A stretch of DNA of 53,150 nt from CAYWVR01 sp964461715 (GCA_964461715.1 CAYWVR010000024.1:1-53150), one strand, 5' to 3'. Positions 1-8,332 are shown, numbered from the stretch's first letter. Translations and numbers: made by a program. Notes: generated by a model from the letters alone, not told the origin.

Positions 1-1164
1 GGGCGGCGGGGGGGGCGGGGGGGGCTCCGGCTCGGGTTCGGGGGCGGGTTCGGGAGCACGGGGCAGCGGCGCCGGCGGACGCACGGTGGGTGCCTTGGGA
101 CCGCTCACCAGGCCCACGACCCGCTCCCTCAGCGGCGCGACCAGCGCCACGACCGCCCCCAATCCGACCAGCAGGAGCGCCGCCGTGGTCGCGCCCAGCA
201 GGCCCCATCGCCACCCTCGTCCGCCCTCGCCGCCGGCCGACGCCGATCCCGCCGGGCCGCGCGCGGAGGCCATCAGCGGCGCCGTTCCCGGCTCGGGCGG
301 ATAGATCCGGTTCAGGGCCAACACGAATTTCTCGGCCGTGGCGTACCGGTCGTCGGGGTCCTTGGCCATGGCCCTCTGGAAGAAGGCGTGCAGGGATTCG
401 GGGAGGTCGGGCATGGCGAGCCGCGGGTTCGGCACGGGAGCCGAGAGGTGCTGGTCGAGAATCTCGCGGCTCGAGCCCGCGCGGAAGGGCGGCTCACGCA
501 CGAGCAGCGTGTAGAACGTGGCGGCCAAGGCGTAGAGATCGCTCGCCGCGCACGCCTCCTCGCCGCGCACCTGCTCGGGGGCCATGTACAGGGGCGTGCC
601 GTGCATCACGCCCCGCTCCACGATGTCCTCGCCCTGGAGGACGTCGCGGGCCAGACCGAAGTCGGTGACGATGATGCGCCCTTCGGCCGAGAGCATGATG
701 TTGGCGGGCTTGATGTCGCGGTGGATCACGCCGCGCCGGTGGGCGTGGGACAGGGCGGCGGCGGCCTCGCGGATGATGCGGGCGGACTCCTTCGGCAGAA
801 GCGGCGGGCCGGCGGCAAGCCGATCCTGGAGGTTCCCGCCCTCGACCAGCTCCATGACGATGTAGAGCGTCTCGCGAAACGGAACCACTTGGTTGATGGT
901 GATGATGTTGGGATGCTGGAGCTTGGCGGCGCTTCGGGCCTCGCGGAGGAACCGGTCGATGAACTCCGGGCCACGCCGGGCCAGGTGCGGGGCGAGCACC
1001 TTCAGGGCCACGCTCCGCTCCAGGCGGGTGTCGAAGGCCCGGTAGACCACGCCGAACTGGCCGGCCCCCAGACGCTCGGTCACCTTGAATTCGCCGAGCA
1101 TGCGGCCGACCAGCGTGCCGCGCCGTTCACCGCCGTTCGCCTGATTGGGCCCGTCGTCCGTCAT
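1..1164 (-). CDS. Serine/threonine protein kinase, C-terminus cut by window edge
   Basis: A Hanks-type kinase that should phosphorylate Ser/Thr on protein targets. It reads open for 388 codons to the window edge with no stop, so it is partial. Visible motifs: glycine loop LGAGQFG near residue 32, ATP lysine in VALKV (K55), catalytic HRD (D150), DFG (D168) and the APE motif. A single hydrophobic segment near residues 317-340 follows, then a tail rich in Pro and Glu ending in a run of prolines. This implies a cytoplasmic kinase domain anchored in the membrane with an outward tail. The start is the ATG at 1162-1164; a promoter candidate lies at 1203-1230. The substrate cannot be read from the sequence. 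Kinase identity is secure; the tail's role is unknown. Confidence 0.93.
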   Translation of the reverse strand, partial: MTDDGPNQANGGERRGTLVGRMLGEFKVTERLGAGQFGVVYRAFDTRLERSVALKVLAPHLARRGPEFIDRFLREARSAAKLQHPNIITINQVVPFRETLYIVMELVEGGNLQDRLAAGPPLLPKESARIIREAAAALSHAHRRGVIHRDIKPANIMLSAEGRIIVTDFGLARDVLQGEDIVERGVMHGTPLYMAPEQVRGEEACAASDLYALAATFYTLLVREPPFRAGSSREILDQHLSAPVPNPRLAMPDLPESLHAFFQRAMAKDPDDRYATAEKFVLALNRIYPPEPGTAPLMASARGPAGSASAGGEGGRGWRWGLLGATTAALLLVGLGAVVALVAPLRERVVGLVSGPKAPTVRPPAPLPRAPEPAPEPEPEPPPPPPPP

Positions 1165-1202
1165 GGAAGTGTCCGCACCGTTCCCGACCGCGTTCCCCTG
1201 AA

Positions 1203-1230
1203 ACTCTACCCCAAGGCGGGCCCGGGTCAA
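1203..1230 (-). promoter_or_regulatory. Sigma-70-like promoter for the Ser/Thr kinase
   Basis: On the minus strand TTGACC (1225-1230) is followed after 16 bases by TAGAGT (1203-1208), about 40 bases before the kinase start. Spacing is one short of optimal. Prediction by eye only. Confidence 0.45.
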
Positions 1231-1277
1231 GAGCCTCGCGGCGGATTTTGCGGGCCTCCGGGGCCGGACAGGCCGCC

Positions 1278-2162
1278 CTACTTCTCGTCGGCGTAGACGC
1301 CGATCGGCCCGCCGGTCGGGGTCCACCCGAAAGGCTTGCCCCATTCGGCCAGCGCCCGGGTCGCGTCGGCCAGGTTCGCCGGGGCGGGCCGCTGACGGGC
1401 CAGGAGCCAGGCCACCATCTGGCCGATCTCGGGCGCCCCGACCTTGTCCCACGGCGCGAAGATGCCGTGGCCCACGCCCTCGAGCTCCCGGTAGACGAAG
1501 TCCTTGTGACCGAGGCGATTCAGGTCTTGGACAGCCAGCCGGGCGTTGGCGACGGGCACGTTCCGGTCCTTATCGCCATGGATGATGTAGATGGGCAGGC
1601 CCGTCAGGTGCTCGGGTCGCGGCCGGGGCTGGGCCCCGTACCATCCCGAGAGGGGCGCGATGCCCGCCCAGATGTCGCGAAGAACGGCGCCCTGGGCCCA
1701 GGCCCCGCCGCCGCCCATGGAGTGGCCGGTCAGGTAGATGCGTCGCGGGTCCACGCGGTAGGTCTCGCCCACCTGGCGAATGATCTGGAGGACGTAGGCC
1801 ATCTCGTGAGGGTAGTTCCACGCCAAGAGCTGGGGCCTCAGGCACTGCGGATAGACTTGGATGACACCCTTGGCCTCCAGCCCGCGGCGGAAGAACGGGA
1901 CAAGATTGTCGGCCCCGGCCGCCGGCCCCCCGTGCAGCAGGACCATCATCGGCCAGGCCTTCTCGGTCGTATACTCAGCGGGCACGTCGAGGTGGAAAAA
2001 CGCCCGGGGGTGGTCCGAAAGGGCCTCGAGGCGAACCTTCTTCATGAAGCCCGTGGGGGGGTCCTTGGGCCGCGCCGGCTCTTCGTTCTTCGGCACCGCT
2101 CCGAAGGCCCCCGCGGCGAGGATCGCGGCCAGCATGCCCAACACCAGGGCTCGTCGTCGCAT
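1278..2162 (-). CDS. Secreted alpha/beta hydrolase (PHB depolymerase/esterase-like)
   Basis: A 294-residue serine hydrolase, probably an esterase or peptidase acting outside the cytoplasm. The N-terminus (residues 1-22) is a signal peptide with Arg residues, a hydrophobic core and a cleavage-like GAFGA. The fold shows a LHGG oxyanion motif near 76-79, nucleophile elbow GHSMGG with S148, acid in HGDKD (D197 or D199) and H232 in the VGHGIF motif. Family relatives include LpqC/polyhydroxybutyrate depolymerase and feruloyl esterase types; the substrate is not determinable. The reading frame stays open far upstream, but the ATG at 2162 with GGGAGGA eight bases before it, followed at once by the signal peptide, fixes the start. 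It diverges from the LamG gene at 2250. Confidence 0.88.
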   Translation of the reverse strand: MRRRALVLGMLAAILAAGAFGAVPKNEEPARPKDPPTGFMKKVRLEALSDHPRAFFHLDVPAEYTTEKAWPMMVLLHGGPAAGADNLVPFFRRGLEAKGVIQVYPQCLRPQLLAWNYPHEMAYVLQIIRQVGETYRVDPRRIYLTGHSMGGGGAWAQGAVLRDIWAGIAPLSGWYGAQPRPRPEHLTGLPIYIIHGDKDRNVPVANARLAVQDLNRLGHKDFVYRELEGVGHGIFAPWDKVGAPEIGQMVAWLLARQRPAPANLADATRALAEWGKPFGWTPTGGPIGVYADEK

Positions 2163-2249
2163 GGGGCTTTCCTCCCAACGTGTCGTCCATCGGTTGTACG
2201 AGAAGGCACGCCCTTGGCGCGGGTCGCTTTCTCCCTCAGAATAACGGCG

Positions 2250-3917
2250 ATGAGACGGACGTTGACCCGAGCCATCCGAGCCTTGCCCCTCGTGCTTCTG
2301 GCCGCGGTCCTCGCTACCGGCAGCGAGGTCCCGCCCGAGGCCCCGGAGCCCACCTTCGAAGCGCGCTTCGCCGAGCGCCTCGAGGCCGTCCGCGCCACGC
2401 GCGACCCGGACGACGACCTGGCCCTGGCGGGCGAGATGCTCCAGGCCGCCCGAGACCAGGCCGGAGACGAAACCTTCGTCCGCAAGGCCACCGAGACCGT
2501 CGCCGACCTCGCGGGCCGGTTGCCCGAGGGCACGGCCCTGGCCGACGAGGCCCTTCGCATGCTCGCCGAGCGCAACCCCGACCCGCTGGACGCGCTCGCG
2601 CGGCGAGTCGAGGTCTGGGAGACGGCCTATCGCGTCGCGCGGGGACCGCAGCGGCCAAAGATCGCCGGCGCGCTTCTTGAGGCCCTCATCGACCGCGCGA
2701 ACGCCGAGTCCGCCCGGACCCGCGATGCCGACGCCGCCGCCACGTATCGCCAGGCCGCCGCCGTTGCCGCCTCTGTCCGCCCGGGCACCCGCGACCGGCT
2801 CCGGTTCGCCTCGCAGCGGAGCCTCGCCCGGGCCAAGGCCCGGGCCCGCCTGGAGGTCCTCGAGGCCCGCCTCGCCGACGACCCGGACGACGCGGCCGCC
2901 CGCGACGAGGCCGTCCGTCTGGCCCTGGCGGAGCTGGACGACCCGACCCGGGCGGCCGGCGTCGTGAAACCGGGGGCCGCGGACCTGCACAGTCGGCTCG
3001 TGCTCGTCGCGGGGATAAGCCTGGAGCGCCTGCCGGAGCGGGCGTGCCTGGAGCTGGGGCGTTGGTACGAGGAGATGGCCGACGAGGCGTCCTTCCCGGC
3101 CAAGGGCAACGTCCTCGAGCGGGCCCGGAACCTCCTCCAGCGGTACCTGGCGCTGCACGAGGCCCGGGACGAGGATCGCGCGGCCGCGGCCGAGGCGCTC
3201 GAGCGGGTGACCCTGGCCCTTCGCCGCCTGCCTTACACGTTGATACTGCCCGAAGGATGCGTCCTGGCTCTGACCTTCGACCGCGGTACGCTCCGCCGCC
3301 GGCCGGACGGGACGGTCGAGGTGCGCGACGTGAGCCCCTCGCGGATGACGGGCACGGTGCACGGCGCGACGCCGACCGAGGGCATCGCGGGCGAGGCGCT
3401 GGCCTTCGACGGGGCGGACGATTCCGTGGCCCTGGGCAACGCGGAGCCGCTGCGCATCACGGGCGACCAGACGATCGCGATGTGGCTCCTGCCCATCGTC
3501 CTCGGCGCCCGCCGCAACCCCCTCGACAAGGCCTATGGCGGCGAGGGAACCTGGACCCTGGAGGCCGACGGCCGCGTCAACTACTACCATGGCGCGTCCG
3601 GGGCGAACGCCCACCCCTACACCGGGCACGCGATGCCGGTGCCCGTCGCGGCGGGCCAGTGGGTGCACTTGGCCACAGTCCGCGACCTGAAGGCCCGCAC
3701 CGTCCGATGGTACAAGAACGGGCGGCCGGTGGCCGAGTACGAGGCCGCGTATCCGGCGGCGAAGGCCTCGTCGCAGCCGCTGACGCTCGGGTCGGGCTAC
3801 GCGGGCCGGTTCGCGGGGCGGATGGACGAGGTGGCAATCTTCGCCCGGGCGCTGGCCTCGGACGAGGTGAAAGCCCTGTACGAGCAGGGCCGGTCGGGGC
3901 GGAGCCTCGTTCCGTAA
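2250..3917 (+). CDS. Secreted LamG-domain protein
   Basis: A 555-residue exported protein. Residues 1-20 form a signal peptide (Arg-rich start, then a Leu/Ala core). Residues about 25-330 are charged, Ala/Arg/Glu-rich and probably helical, with no family I recognise. Residues about 335-550 are a concanavalin A-like/LamG jelly-roll domain: typical patterns are AFDGADD near the domain start, the strand ending TIAMWL, WVHLATV, WYKNGRPV and the closing GRMDEVAIFARAL. Such domains bind carbohydrate or proteins. The frame is open upstream, but the start is chosen at the ATG directly before the signal peptide. No good Shine-Dalgarno precedes it. It sits alone, divergent from the hydrolase. Ligand unknown. 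Confidence 0.87.
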   Translation: MRRTLTRAIRALPLVLLAAVLATGSEVPPEAPEPTFEARFAERLEAVRATRDPDDDLALAGEMLQAARDQAGDETFVRKATETVADLAGRLPEGTALADEALRMLAERNPDPLDALARRVEVWETAYRVARGPQRPKIAGALLEALIDRANAESARTRDADAAATYRQAAAVAASVRPGTRDRLRFASQRSLARAKARARLEVLEARLADDPDDAAARDEAVRLALAELDDPTRAAGVVKPGAADLHSRLVLVAGISLERLPERACLELGRWYEEMADEASFPAKGNVLERARNLLQRYLALHEARDEDRAAAAEALERVTLALRRLPYTLILPEGCVLALTFDRGTLRRRPDGTVEVRDVSPSRMTGTVHGATPTEGIAGEALAFDGADDSVALGNAEPLRITGDQTIAMWLLPIVLGARRNPLDKAYGGEGTWTLEADGRVNYYHGASGANAHPYTGHAMPVPVAAGQWVHLATVRDLKARTVRWYKNGRPVAEYEAAYPAAKASSQPLTLGSGYAGRFAGRMDEVAIFARALASDEVKALYEQGRSGRSLVP

Positions 3918-3963
3918 GGGGGACGATGACCGAGGCGCTTCCCAACGCTTGCGCTTCTTCCCC

Positions 3964-3992
3964 TTGACTTGGGCGAGGCACGTCAGCATAAT
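3964..3992 (+). promoter_or_regulatory. Sigma-70-like promoter for tRNA-His
   Basis: TTGACT (3964-3969), 17 bases, CATAAT (3987-3992), placing the transcription start near 3999, about 30 bases before the tRNA. The spacing and an AT-rich patch in a very GC-rich background support it. Confidence 0.6.
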
Positions 3993-4030
3993 ATCGCGTC
4001 TTGCCGGGGTTCTGTCGGACCGATCCGGAT

Positions 4031-4108
4031 GGTGAGCGTAGCTCAGGCGGCTAGAGCACTAGGTTGTGGTCCTAGGGGTCGCGGGTTCGAGTCCCGTCGC
4101 TCACCCCA
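4031..4108 (+). tRNA. tRNA-His (anticodon GTG)
   Basis: A cloverleaf folds cleanly: acceptor GTGAGCG/CGCTCAC, D-arm GCTC/GAGC, anticodon arm CTAGG/CCTAG around the loop TTGTGGT (anticodon GTG), and T-arm GCGGG/CCCGT with TTCGAGT. The histidine identity elements are both encoded: an extra G at position -1 (4031) opposite C73 (4105). The CCA end is encoded (4106-4108). It carries histidine to ribosomes and has its own upstream promoter; a perfect hairpin follows at 4163-4189. Confidence 0.97.
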
Positions 4109-4162
4109 TTCCTGAACCTCCAGCGCCGAAGGCCTTTCTTGCCCCGGCCAGAGCCCTCAGCA

Positions 4163-4189
4163 CAGATTGAACTTTCGATGTTCAATCTG
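4163..4189. terminator. Perfect 10-bp hairpin between tRNA-His and the met operon end
   Basis: CAGATTGAAC (4163-4172) and GTTCAATCTG (4180-4189) pair perfectly around the loop TTTCGAT. It lies between the tRNA and the 3' end of the convergent esterase gene, so it could end transcription from both sides. There is no clear T-tract on either strand, so terminator function is an inference. The AT content is conspicuous here. Confidence 0.45.
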
Positions 4190-4218
4190 CAGTGGGTCGC
4201 CCCTCGCCACGCGTGGAC

Positions 4219-4968
4219 CTACCGCCCCACGTGCTCCGCGAAAAACGCGCGGATGCGGGATCGGATGGCCGGGTCGGCGTAAAACGCGTCGGGGTCGTGA
4301 CCGCGGCCTTCGATGATCATGAGGTCGACCTCGGCGCCGGCCTTTCGGAGGATGTCGCGGAGCTCGATGCTCTGCTCCAAGGGCACGAGGGCGTCCTGGT
4401 CGCCGTGCACCAGGAGCAGGGGCGGGGCGTCCGGGCGAGCGTAGGAGACGGGGCTCGCGGCCAGGGCGCATTCGGGGTCGCCGGCGGCGGGATGGCCCAG
4501 CAGGCCGCCCACCTCCTCGGGGGCGCTCGCGAGGGCCAGGAGGTCCGTCGGCGGGAACAGCGCACAGGCGGCCCGGACCTCGGTCCCTTTCCCGCCCGCC
4601 AGGGCCAGCATGGCCACCAGATGGCCGCCCGCCGAGTCGCCCCACGCCCCGAAACGGTCGGCGTCAAGATCGTACTCGGCCGCATGGGCGCGGAGCCACC
4701 GGACGCCCGCCTCCACGTCCCGGAGCTGGGCGGGCCAGACGGCTTGGCTCGAGACGCGGTAGTTGACCGCCGCGAGGGCATACCCCTCCTCCAGCACCCA
4801 CCCCGCGCGCGACATGGCCCCGTTCTTCGAGCACGTCCTCCATCCCCCGCCGCACACCCAGAGGATCAGCGGGTGCGGGCCGGCCCCCCCGGGCGCGAAG
4901 ACGTCCAGGTGCAGCGGGACGCCGTCGGAGCGGGCGAACTCCAGGTCCGTCGCTTCGCGGGTCGTCAT
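4219..4968 (-). CDS. Alpha/beta hydrolase (esterase), last gene of the met operon
   Basis: A 249-residue cytoplasmic esterase-like enzyme of the hormone-sensitive-lipase/BD-FAE kind. The nucleophile motif is GDSAGG (S112), the acid is in HGDQD (D190 or D192) and the histidine is H224 in GRGHD. The oxyanion motif, usually HGGG, reads VCGGGW, with Cys39 in place of His. There is no signal peptide. The start ATG at 4968 overlaps the metW stop by four bases (ATGA) and has AGAGGA upstream, so it is translationally coupled and should share the SAM-I control of the operon. Substrate unknown; a role in methionine synthesis is suggested only by position. Confidence 0.85.
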   Translation of the reverse strand: MTTREATDLEFARSDGVPLHLDVFAPGGAGPHPLILWVCGGGWRTCSKNGAMSRAGWVLEEGYALAAVNYRVSSQAVWPAQLRDVEAGVRWLRAHAAEYDLDADRFGAWGDSAGGHLVAMLALAGGKGTEVRAACALFPPTDLLALASAPEEVGGLLGHPAAGDPECALAASPVSYARPDAPPLLLVHGDQDALVPLEQSIELRDILRKAGAEVDLMIIEGRGHDPDAFYADPAIRSRIRAFFAEHVGR

Positions 4969-5603
4969 GGTGATTCCTCTCGGGCCGCAGATCGTTCGAC
5001 CTCGAAGATGGCGATGCCGGCGAGCAGGTTCGCGCAGCAGGGGCCCACGCACCTCCCGTTCGGGGAAAGGAAGATCTCCCGCACGCGACGGAGGCCCTCG
5101 CGGTCGCAGAACCCGCGGAAGTCCTTCACCGTGCACAGGTGCACGTTCGGCGTGTTGAACCAGTGATGCGGCAGGAGCGTGTTGCGCGGCATGCGTCCGC
5201 CCGCCAGGAGCTGGAGCCGCACCCGCCAGTGTCCGAAATTCGGGAAGCTGATGACGGCTTGGCCCGCGACGCGAAGCATCTCACGGATGACCGCGGGGGG
5301 ACTGGAGGCCTGCTGGAGCGTCTGGCTCAGGATCGCCACGTCGAACTGCCCGTCGCGGTAGAAGCTCATGCCCTCGAGCATGTCGCCGTGGTAGACGGGC
5401 ACGCCCCGCCGGGCGCACTCGACGACCGTTGCATCGTCGATCTCGATGCCCCGCCCCAGGCACCCCTTCTGGTCGATGAGGTCCGCCAGCAGCTGCCCGT
5501 CGCCACACCCCAGGTCCAGGACGCGGGCCCCCTCGGGCACGAGGTCCTCGATCAGCTGGTAATCGAGCCGAACCTTGGCGCGGGCGCGGACGGGTCGAAT
5601 CAT
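4965..5603 (-). CDS. metW: Methionine biosynthesis protein MetW
   Basis: A 212-residue class I methyltransferase-fold protein. The SAM-binding motif VLDLGCGDG lies near residues 28-36 and a PNFGHWRVR stretch, typical of MetW, near 140. MetW works with MetX in homoserine O-acetylation in several bacteria, although its exact chemistry is not well established. It overlaps metX by four bases upstream and the esterase by four bases downstream. Length is as expected for the family (about 200). Expression should follow the SAM-I riboswitch of the operon. Confidence 0.94.
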   Translation of the reverse strand: MIRPVRARAKVRLDYQLIEDLVPEGARVLDLGCGDGQLLADLIDQKGCLGRGIEIDDATVVECARRGVPVYHGDMLEGMSFYRDGQFDVAILSQTLQQASSPPAVIREMLRVAGQAVISFPNFGHWRVRLQLLAGGRMPRNTLLPHHWFNTPNVHLCTVKDFRGFCDREGLRRVREIFLSPNGRCVGPCCANLLAGIAIFEVERSAAREESP

Positions 5604-6802
5604 GCGTGGCGGGCCCTCCTGCGGCGATGAACGTTGGCCAGGAATCCCGAGACCAGGGCCCCGAGCGGCGCGTTCGGCAGAAGAAATGAGTCGTGGCCGT
5701 AGGCGCTCGGAATCTCCATGAACGTCGTGGGGACGGCGTTGGCCTTCAGGGCCTTGACGATCTCCTTCGATTGGTACGTCGGGAAGAGCCAGTCGCTGGT
5801 GAAGCTGACGACAAGCATCTCGGCCCCGACGCCCTCGAAGGCCTCGACCAGCGACCCGCGGCCCTCAGCCAGGTCGAAGTAATCCATCGCCTTGGTGATG
5901 TAGAGGTACGAGTTGGCGTCGAAGCGGCGGACGAACGCGTCGCCCTGGTACCGGAGGTACGACTCCACCTCGAACTCGGTCTTGAAGTCATAGCCGAACG
6001 AGTCGCGGTCGCGGAGGCGGCGGCCGAACTTCTCGTGCATCTGCTCGTCCGAGAGGTACGTGATGTGGCCGATCATGCGGGCGATGGCCAGGCCCGCCGT
6101 TGGCGCGGCCCGGCCGTAGTAATTCCCGCCCATCCAGTTCGGGTCGGCCATAATGGCCTGGCGGCCCACCTCGTCGAAAGCGATGCCCTGGGCCGAGAGG
6201 CGCGCGGTGGTCGCGACGGGGATCGCCGACGTCACCCGCCCCGGGTATCGCACCACCCACTCCAGCACCTGCATCCCACCCATCGACCCGCCCGCCATCG
6301 ACAGCCACCGCTCGATGCCCAGGTGGTCGGAAAGGCGGGCCTGGGCCCGGACCATGTCCGGGATCGTCACCATAGGGAACTCGAGACCGTACGGCCGGCC
6401 GGTGGCGTGGTTCGCGCTGCAGGGCCCCGTCGACCCCTTGCATCCCCCGATGATGTTCGAGCAGACGACGAAGTACCGCGTCGTGTCGAACGGCTTACCG
6501 GGGCCGATCATCAGGTCCCACCAGCCGGGCTTGCGGTCGCCGGCCGAATGATACCCCGCCGCGTGGGCGTCGCCGGAGAGGGCGTGGAGGATGAGGACGG
6601 CGTTGTCGCGCTCCGGGGCAAGCTCCCCGTACGTCTCGTAAGCCAGCCTCACGGGTCCGAGGCGAGCCCCGCTCGCCAGGACCATCTCGTCCGGAGGCTC
6701 GGCGAAGGTAAAGACGCGTGGCTCAACCACGCCGACGCTCCGCGCGCCGCCGGGACGCGAGTCCTCCGCGATGTCGGTCGCATCGTCGGTTGCCAAGCTC
6801 AC
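5600..6802 (-). CDS. metX: Homoserine O-acetyltransferase
   Basis: A 400-residue alpha/beta-hydrolase-fold enzyme that transfers an acetyl group from acetyl-CoA to homoserine, activating it for sulfhydrylation. Visible: LHALSGDAH near residues 72-80, nucleophile motif GGSMGG (S173), catalytic Asp in TSDWLFP and His in YGHDSFL near the C-terminus. The first 25 residues are a variable extension. Some family members use succinyl-CoA and the sequence alone does not settle this; the neighbouring metY favours acetyl. It overlaps metY and metW by four bases each (ATGA). Confidence 0.95.
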   Translation of the reverse strand: MSLATDDATDIAEDSRPGGARSVGVVEPRVFTFAEPPDEMVLASGARLGPVRLAYETYGELAPERDNAVLILHALSGDAHAAGYHSAGDRKPGWWDLMIGPGKPFDTTRYFVVCSNIIGGCKGSTGPCSANHATGRPYGLEFPMVTIPDMVRAQARLSDHLGIERWLSMAGGSMGGMQVLEWVVRYPGRVTSAIPVATTARLSAQGIAFDEVGRQAIMADPNWMGGNYYGRAAPTAGLAIARMIGHITYLSDEQMHEKFGRRLRDRDSFGYDFKTEFEVESYLRYQGDAFVRRFDANSYLYITKAMDYFDLAEGRGSLVEAFEGVGAEMLVVSFTSDWLFPTYQSKEIVKALKANAVPTTFMEIPSAYGHDSFLLPNAPLGALVSGFLANVHRRRRARHA

Positions 6803-8079
6803 ACCTTCGAGAGGGCCTGGTCGAGGTCCGCGAGGATGTCGTCGAGCGTCTCCAGGCCGACCGAGAGTCGCACGAAATCCGGCGTCACGCCGGCCCGGGC
6901 CTGCTCCTCGTCCGAGAGCTGCTGATGGGTCGTCGAGGCCGGATGGATGGCCAGGCTCCGGGCGTCGCCGATGTTCGCGAGGTGGCTGAAGAGCTCGAGC
7001 GACTCGATGAACGCCCGCCCCGCCTCTTTCCCGCCCCGGATGCCGAAGCCGACGAGACCGCTCGCCCCGTCCGGCAGGTACGTCTGCACGCGGTCATAGG
7101 ACGGATGGCTCTCGAGGCCCGGGTACAGGACCCACTCGACCTTCGGACACCCCTCCAGGAACTCCGCCACCGCCAAGGCGTTCCCGGAGTGCCGCGCCAT
7201 GCGGAGCGAGAGCGTCTCGATGCCCTGGAGCAAGAGAAACGCGTTGAAGGGACTGAGGCACCCGCCCACGTCGCGGAGCGTCCGGACGCGGGCCCGGATG
7301 GAGAAGGCGATCTCACCGAACGTGTCGTGGAACCGGATGCCGTGGTAGCTCGGGTCCGGCTCGACGAACTCCGGGAACCGGCCGCTGTCCCAGCGGAACC
7401 GCCCGCCGTCGACAACGATCCCGCCGATGCTCGTCCCGTGCCCGCCGAGGTACTTCGTCAGACTGTGCACGACGAGGTCCGCCCCTTGCTCCAGCGGGCG
7501 GCAGAGGGCCGGCGACGGGACTGTGTTGTCGACGATAAGCGGGACGTTGGCCGCGTGGGCCGCCTTGGCGATGCCGGCGATGTCCGGCACGGTCAGCTTC
7601 GGGTTGCCCACCGTCTCGATGTAGACAGCCCGGGTCCGATCGGTGATGGCGGAGGCGAAGTCCTTCGGCTCGTCGCTGTCGACACTCGCGACCTCGATAC
7701 CCATGCGCGGCAAGGTGGTATGGAAGAGGGTCACCGTGCCGCCGTAGAGGCGGGAGGAGGCCACAACCTGGTCGCCCTCGCGACAGAGGGTCATCAGGGT
7801 GCCGCTGATGGCGGCCATGCCGCTCGCGAAGGCGAGGCCCGCCGCCCCGCCCTCCAGAGCCGCGACGCGCTTCTCCAGCACGTCCGTCGTCGGGTTCATC
7901 AGCCGCGTGTAGATGTTGCCGAATTCCTGAAGGGCAAAGAGGCGCGCGGCATGGTCGGGATTCTTGAAGAGGTAGCTGGTCGTCTGGTAGATGGGCACGG
8001 CCCGCGCGCCCGTCTCGTCGGGCGTGTGTCCGGCGTGCAGGGCGCGCGTGTCGAAACCGCGGGGCGTCGGCTCGGCCAT
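6799..8079 (-). CDS. metY: O-acetylhomoserine sulfhydrylase (aminocarboxypropyltransferase)
   Basis: A 426-residue PLP enzyme of the Cys/Met metabolism family, making homocysteine (or methionine) directly from O-acetylhomoserine and sulfide (or methanethiol). The PLP lysine is K209 in HSLTKYLGG. The N-terminal TRALHAG and the YQTTSYLF segment are characteristic of MetY. The start is the ATG at 8079, preceded by GGAGA; an in-frame ATG at 8118 falls in the terminator hairpin of the leader and is unlikely. First gene of a four-gene operon. A SAM-I riboswitch at 8173-8277 lies in its leader, so high SAM should block its synthesis. Confidence 0.95.
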   Translation of the reverse strand: MAEPTPRGFDTRALHAGHTPDETGARAVPIYQTTSYLFKNPDHAARLFALQEFGNIYTRLMNPTTDVLEKRVAALEGGAAGLAFASGMAAISGTLMTLCREGDQVVASSRLYGGTVTLFHTTLPRMGIEVASVDSDEPKDFASAITDRTRAVYIETVGNPKLTVPDIAGIAKAAHAANVPLIVDNTVPSPALCRPLEQGADLVVHSLTKYLGGHGTSIGGIVVDGGRFRWDSGRFPEFVEPDPSYHGIRFHDTFGEIAFSIRARVRTLRDVGGCLSPFNAFLLLQGIETLSLRMARHSGNALAVAEFLEGCPKVEWVLYPGLESHPSYDRVQTYLPDGASGLVGFGIRGGKEAGRAFIESLELFSHLANIGDARSLAIHPASTTHQQLSDEEQARAGVTPDFVRLSVGLETLDDILADLDQALSKV

Positions 8080-8117
8080 GGGAGGTCTCCGTGCGGGTCG
8101 GCGCGGTCGAGGCGGCA

Positions 8118-8150
8118 CGAAAAGAAGCCTCTCCCGGACAAGAAGAGGCT
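8118..8150 (-). terminator. Intrinsic terminator of the SAM-I riboswitch
   Basis: On the minus strand AGCCTCT (8150-8144) pairs perfectly with AGAGGCT (8132-8126), followed by TCTTTTC. It lies between the SAM aptamer and metY, where a riboswitch expression platform is expected. A second small hairpin, CTGCG/CGCAG, sits just upstream and may take part in the switch. Confidence 0.7.
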
Positions 8151-8172
8151 GCGTGGGATTCGCAGGCGTCCT

Positions 8173-8277
8173 CTCATCTGTCCCCGATCACGGGGCGGGA
8201 GTTAGCACCTGCGGTCGCCCGAGGCGACCCGGTTGCTGTGGCTTCGTCGGGCCCTTCCCTCAGCCACTCTCGATAAG
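8173..8277 (-). promoter_or_regulatory. SAM-I (S-box) riboswitch upstream of metY
   Basis: Read on the minus strand this 105-base leader shows the S-box landmarks in order: CTTATCGAGAG at the start, GGCTGAGGGA, GGCCCGACGAAGCC, CAGCAACC, a variable GC-rich hairpin, GGTGCTAACTCC, and closing GACAGATGAGAG. P1 pairs CTTATC with GATGAG. It precedes metY-metX-metW, the classical target pathway. Binding of SAM is known to stabilise P1 and favour the downstream terminator (here 8118-8150), an OFF switch. Confidence 0.93.
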
Positions 8278-8302
8278 ATGCGCCTATTCGATTGTCACTG
8301 TT

Positions 8303-8332
8303 ACTATAGCGCCGCTCCGCGCCCACGGTCAA
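8303..8332 (-). promoter_or_regulatory. Sigma-70 promoter of the met operon
   Basis: Minus strand TTGACC (8327-8332), 18 bases, TATAGT (8303-8308). Transcription would start near 8296, about 20 bases before the SAM-I aptamer, which fits a riboswitch leader. Confidence 0.7.

Noticed and set aside
1..60. Long G-runs at the left edge
   Set aside because: They encode the Pro/Glu-rich tail of the kinase on the minus strand; quadruplex potential is possible but explained by the amino-acid repeat.
388..1296. Long open frame on the plus strand over the kinase gene
   Set aside because: The minus strand of the same bases encodes an intact kinase; long antisense frames are expected at this GC content and the plus product has no recognisable motif.
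2163..3989. Upstream in-frame extension of the hydrolase on the minus strand across the LamG gene
   Set aside because: The hydrolase signal peptide and Shine-Dalgarno fix the start at 2162; the extension is antisense to a real gene.
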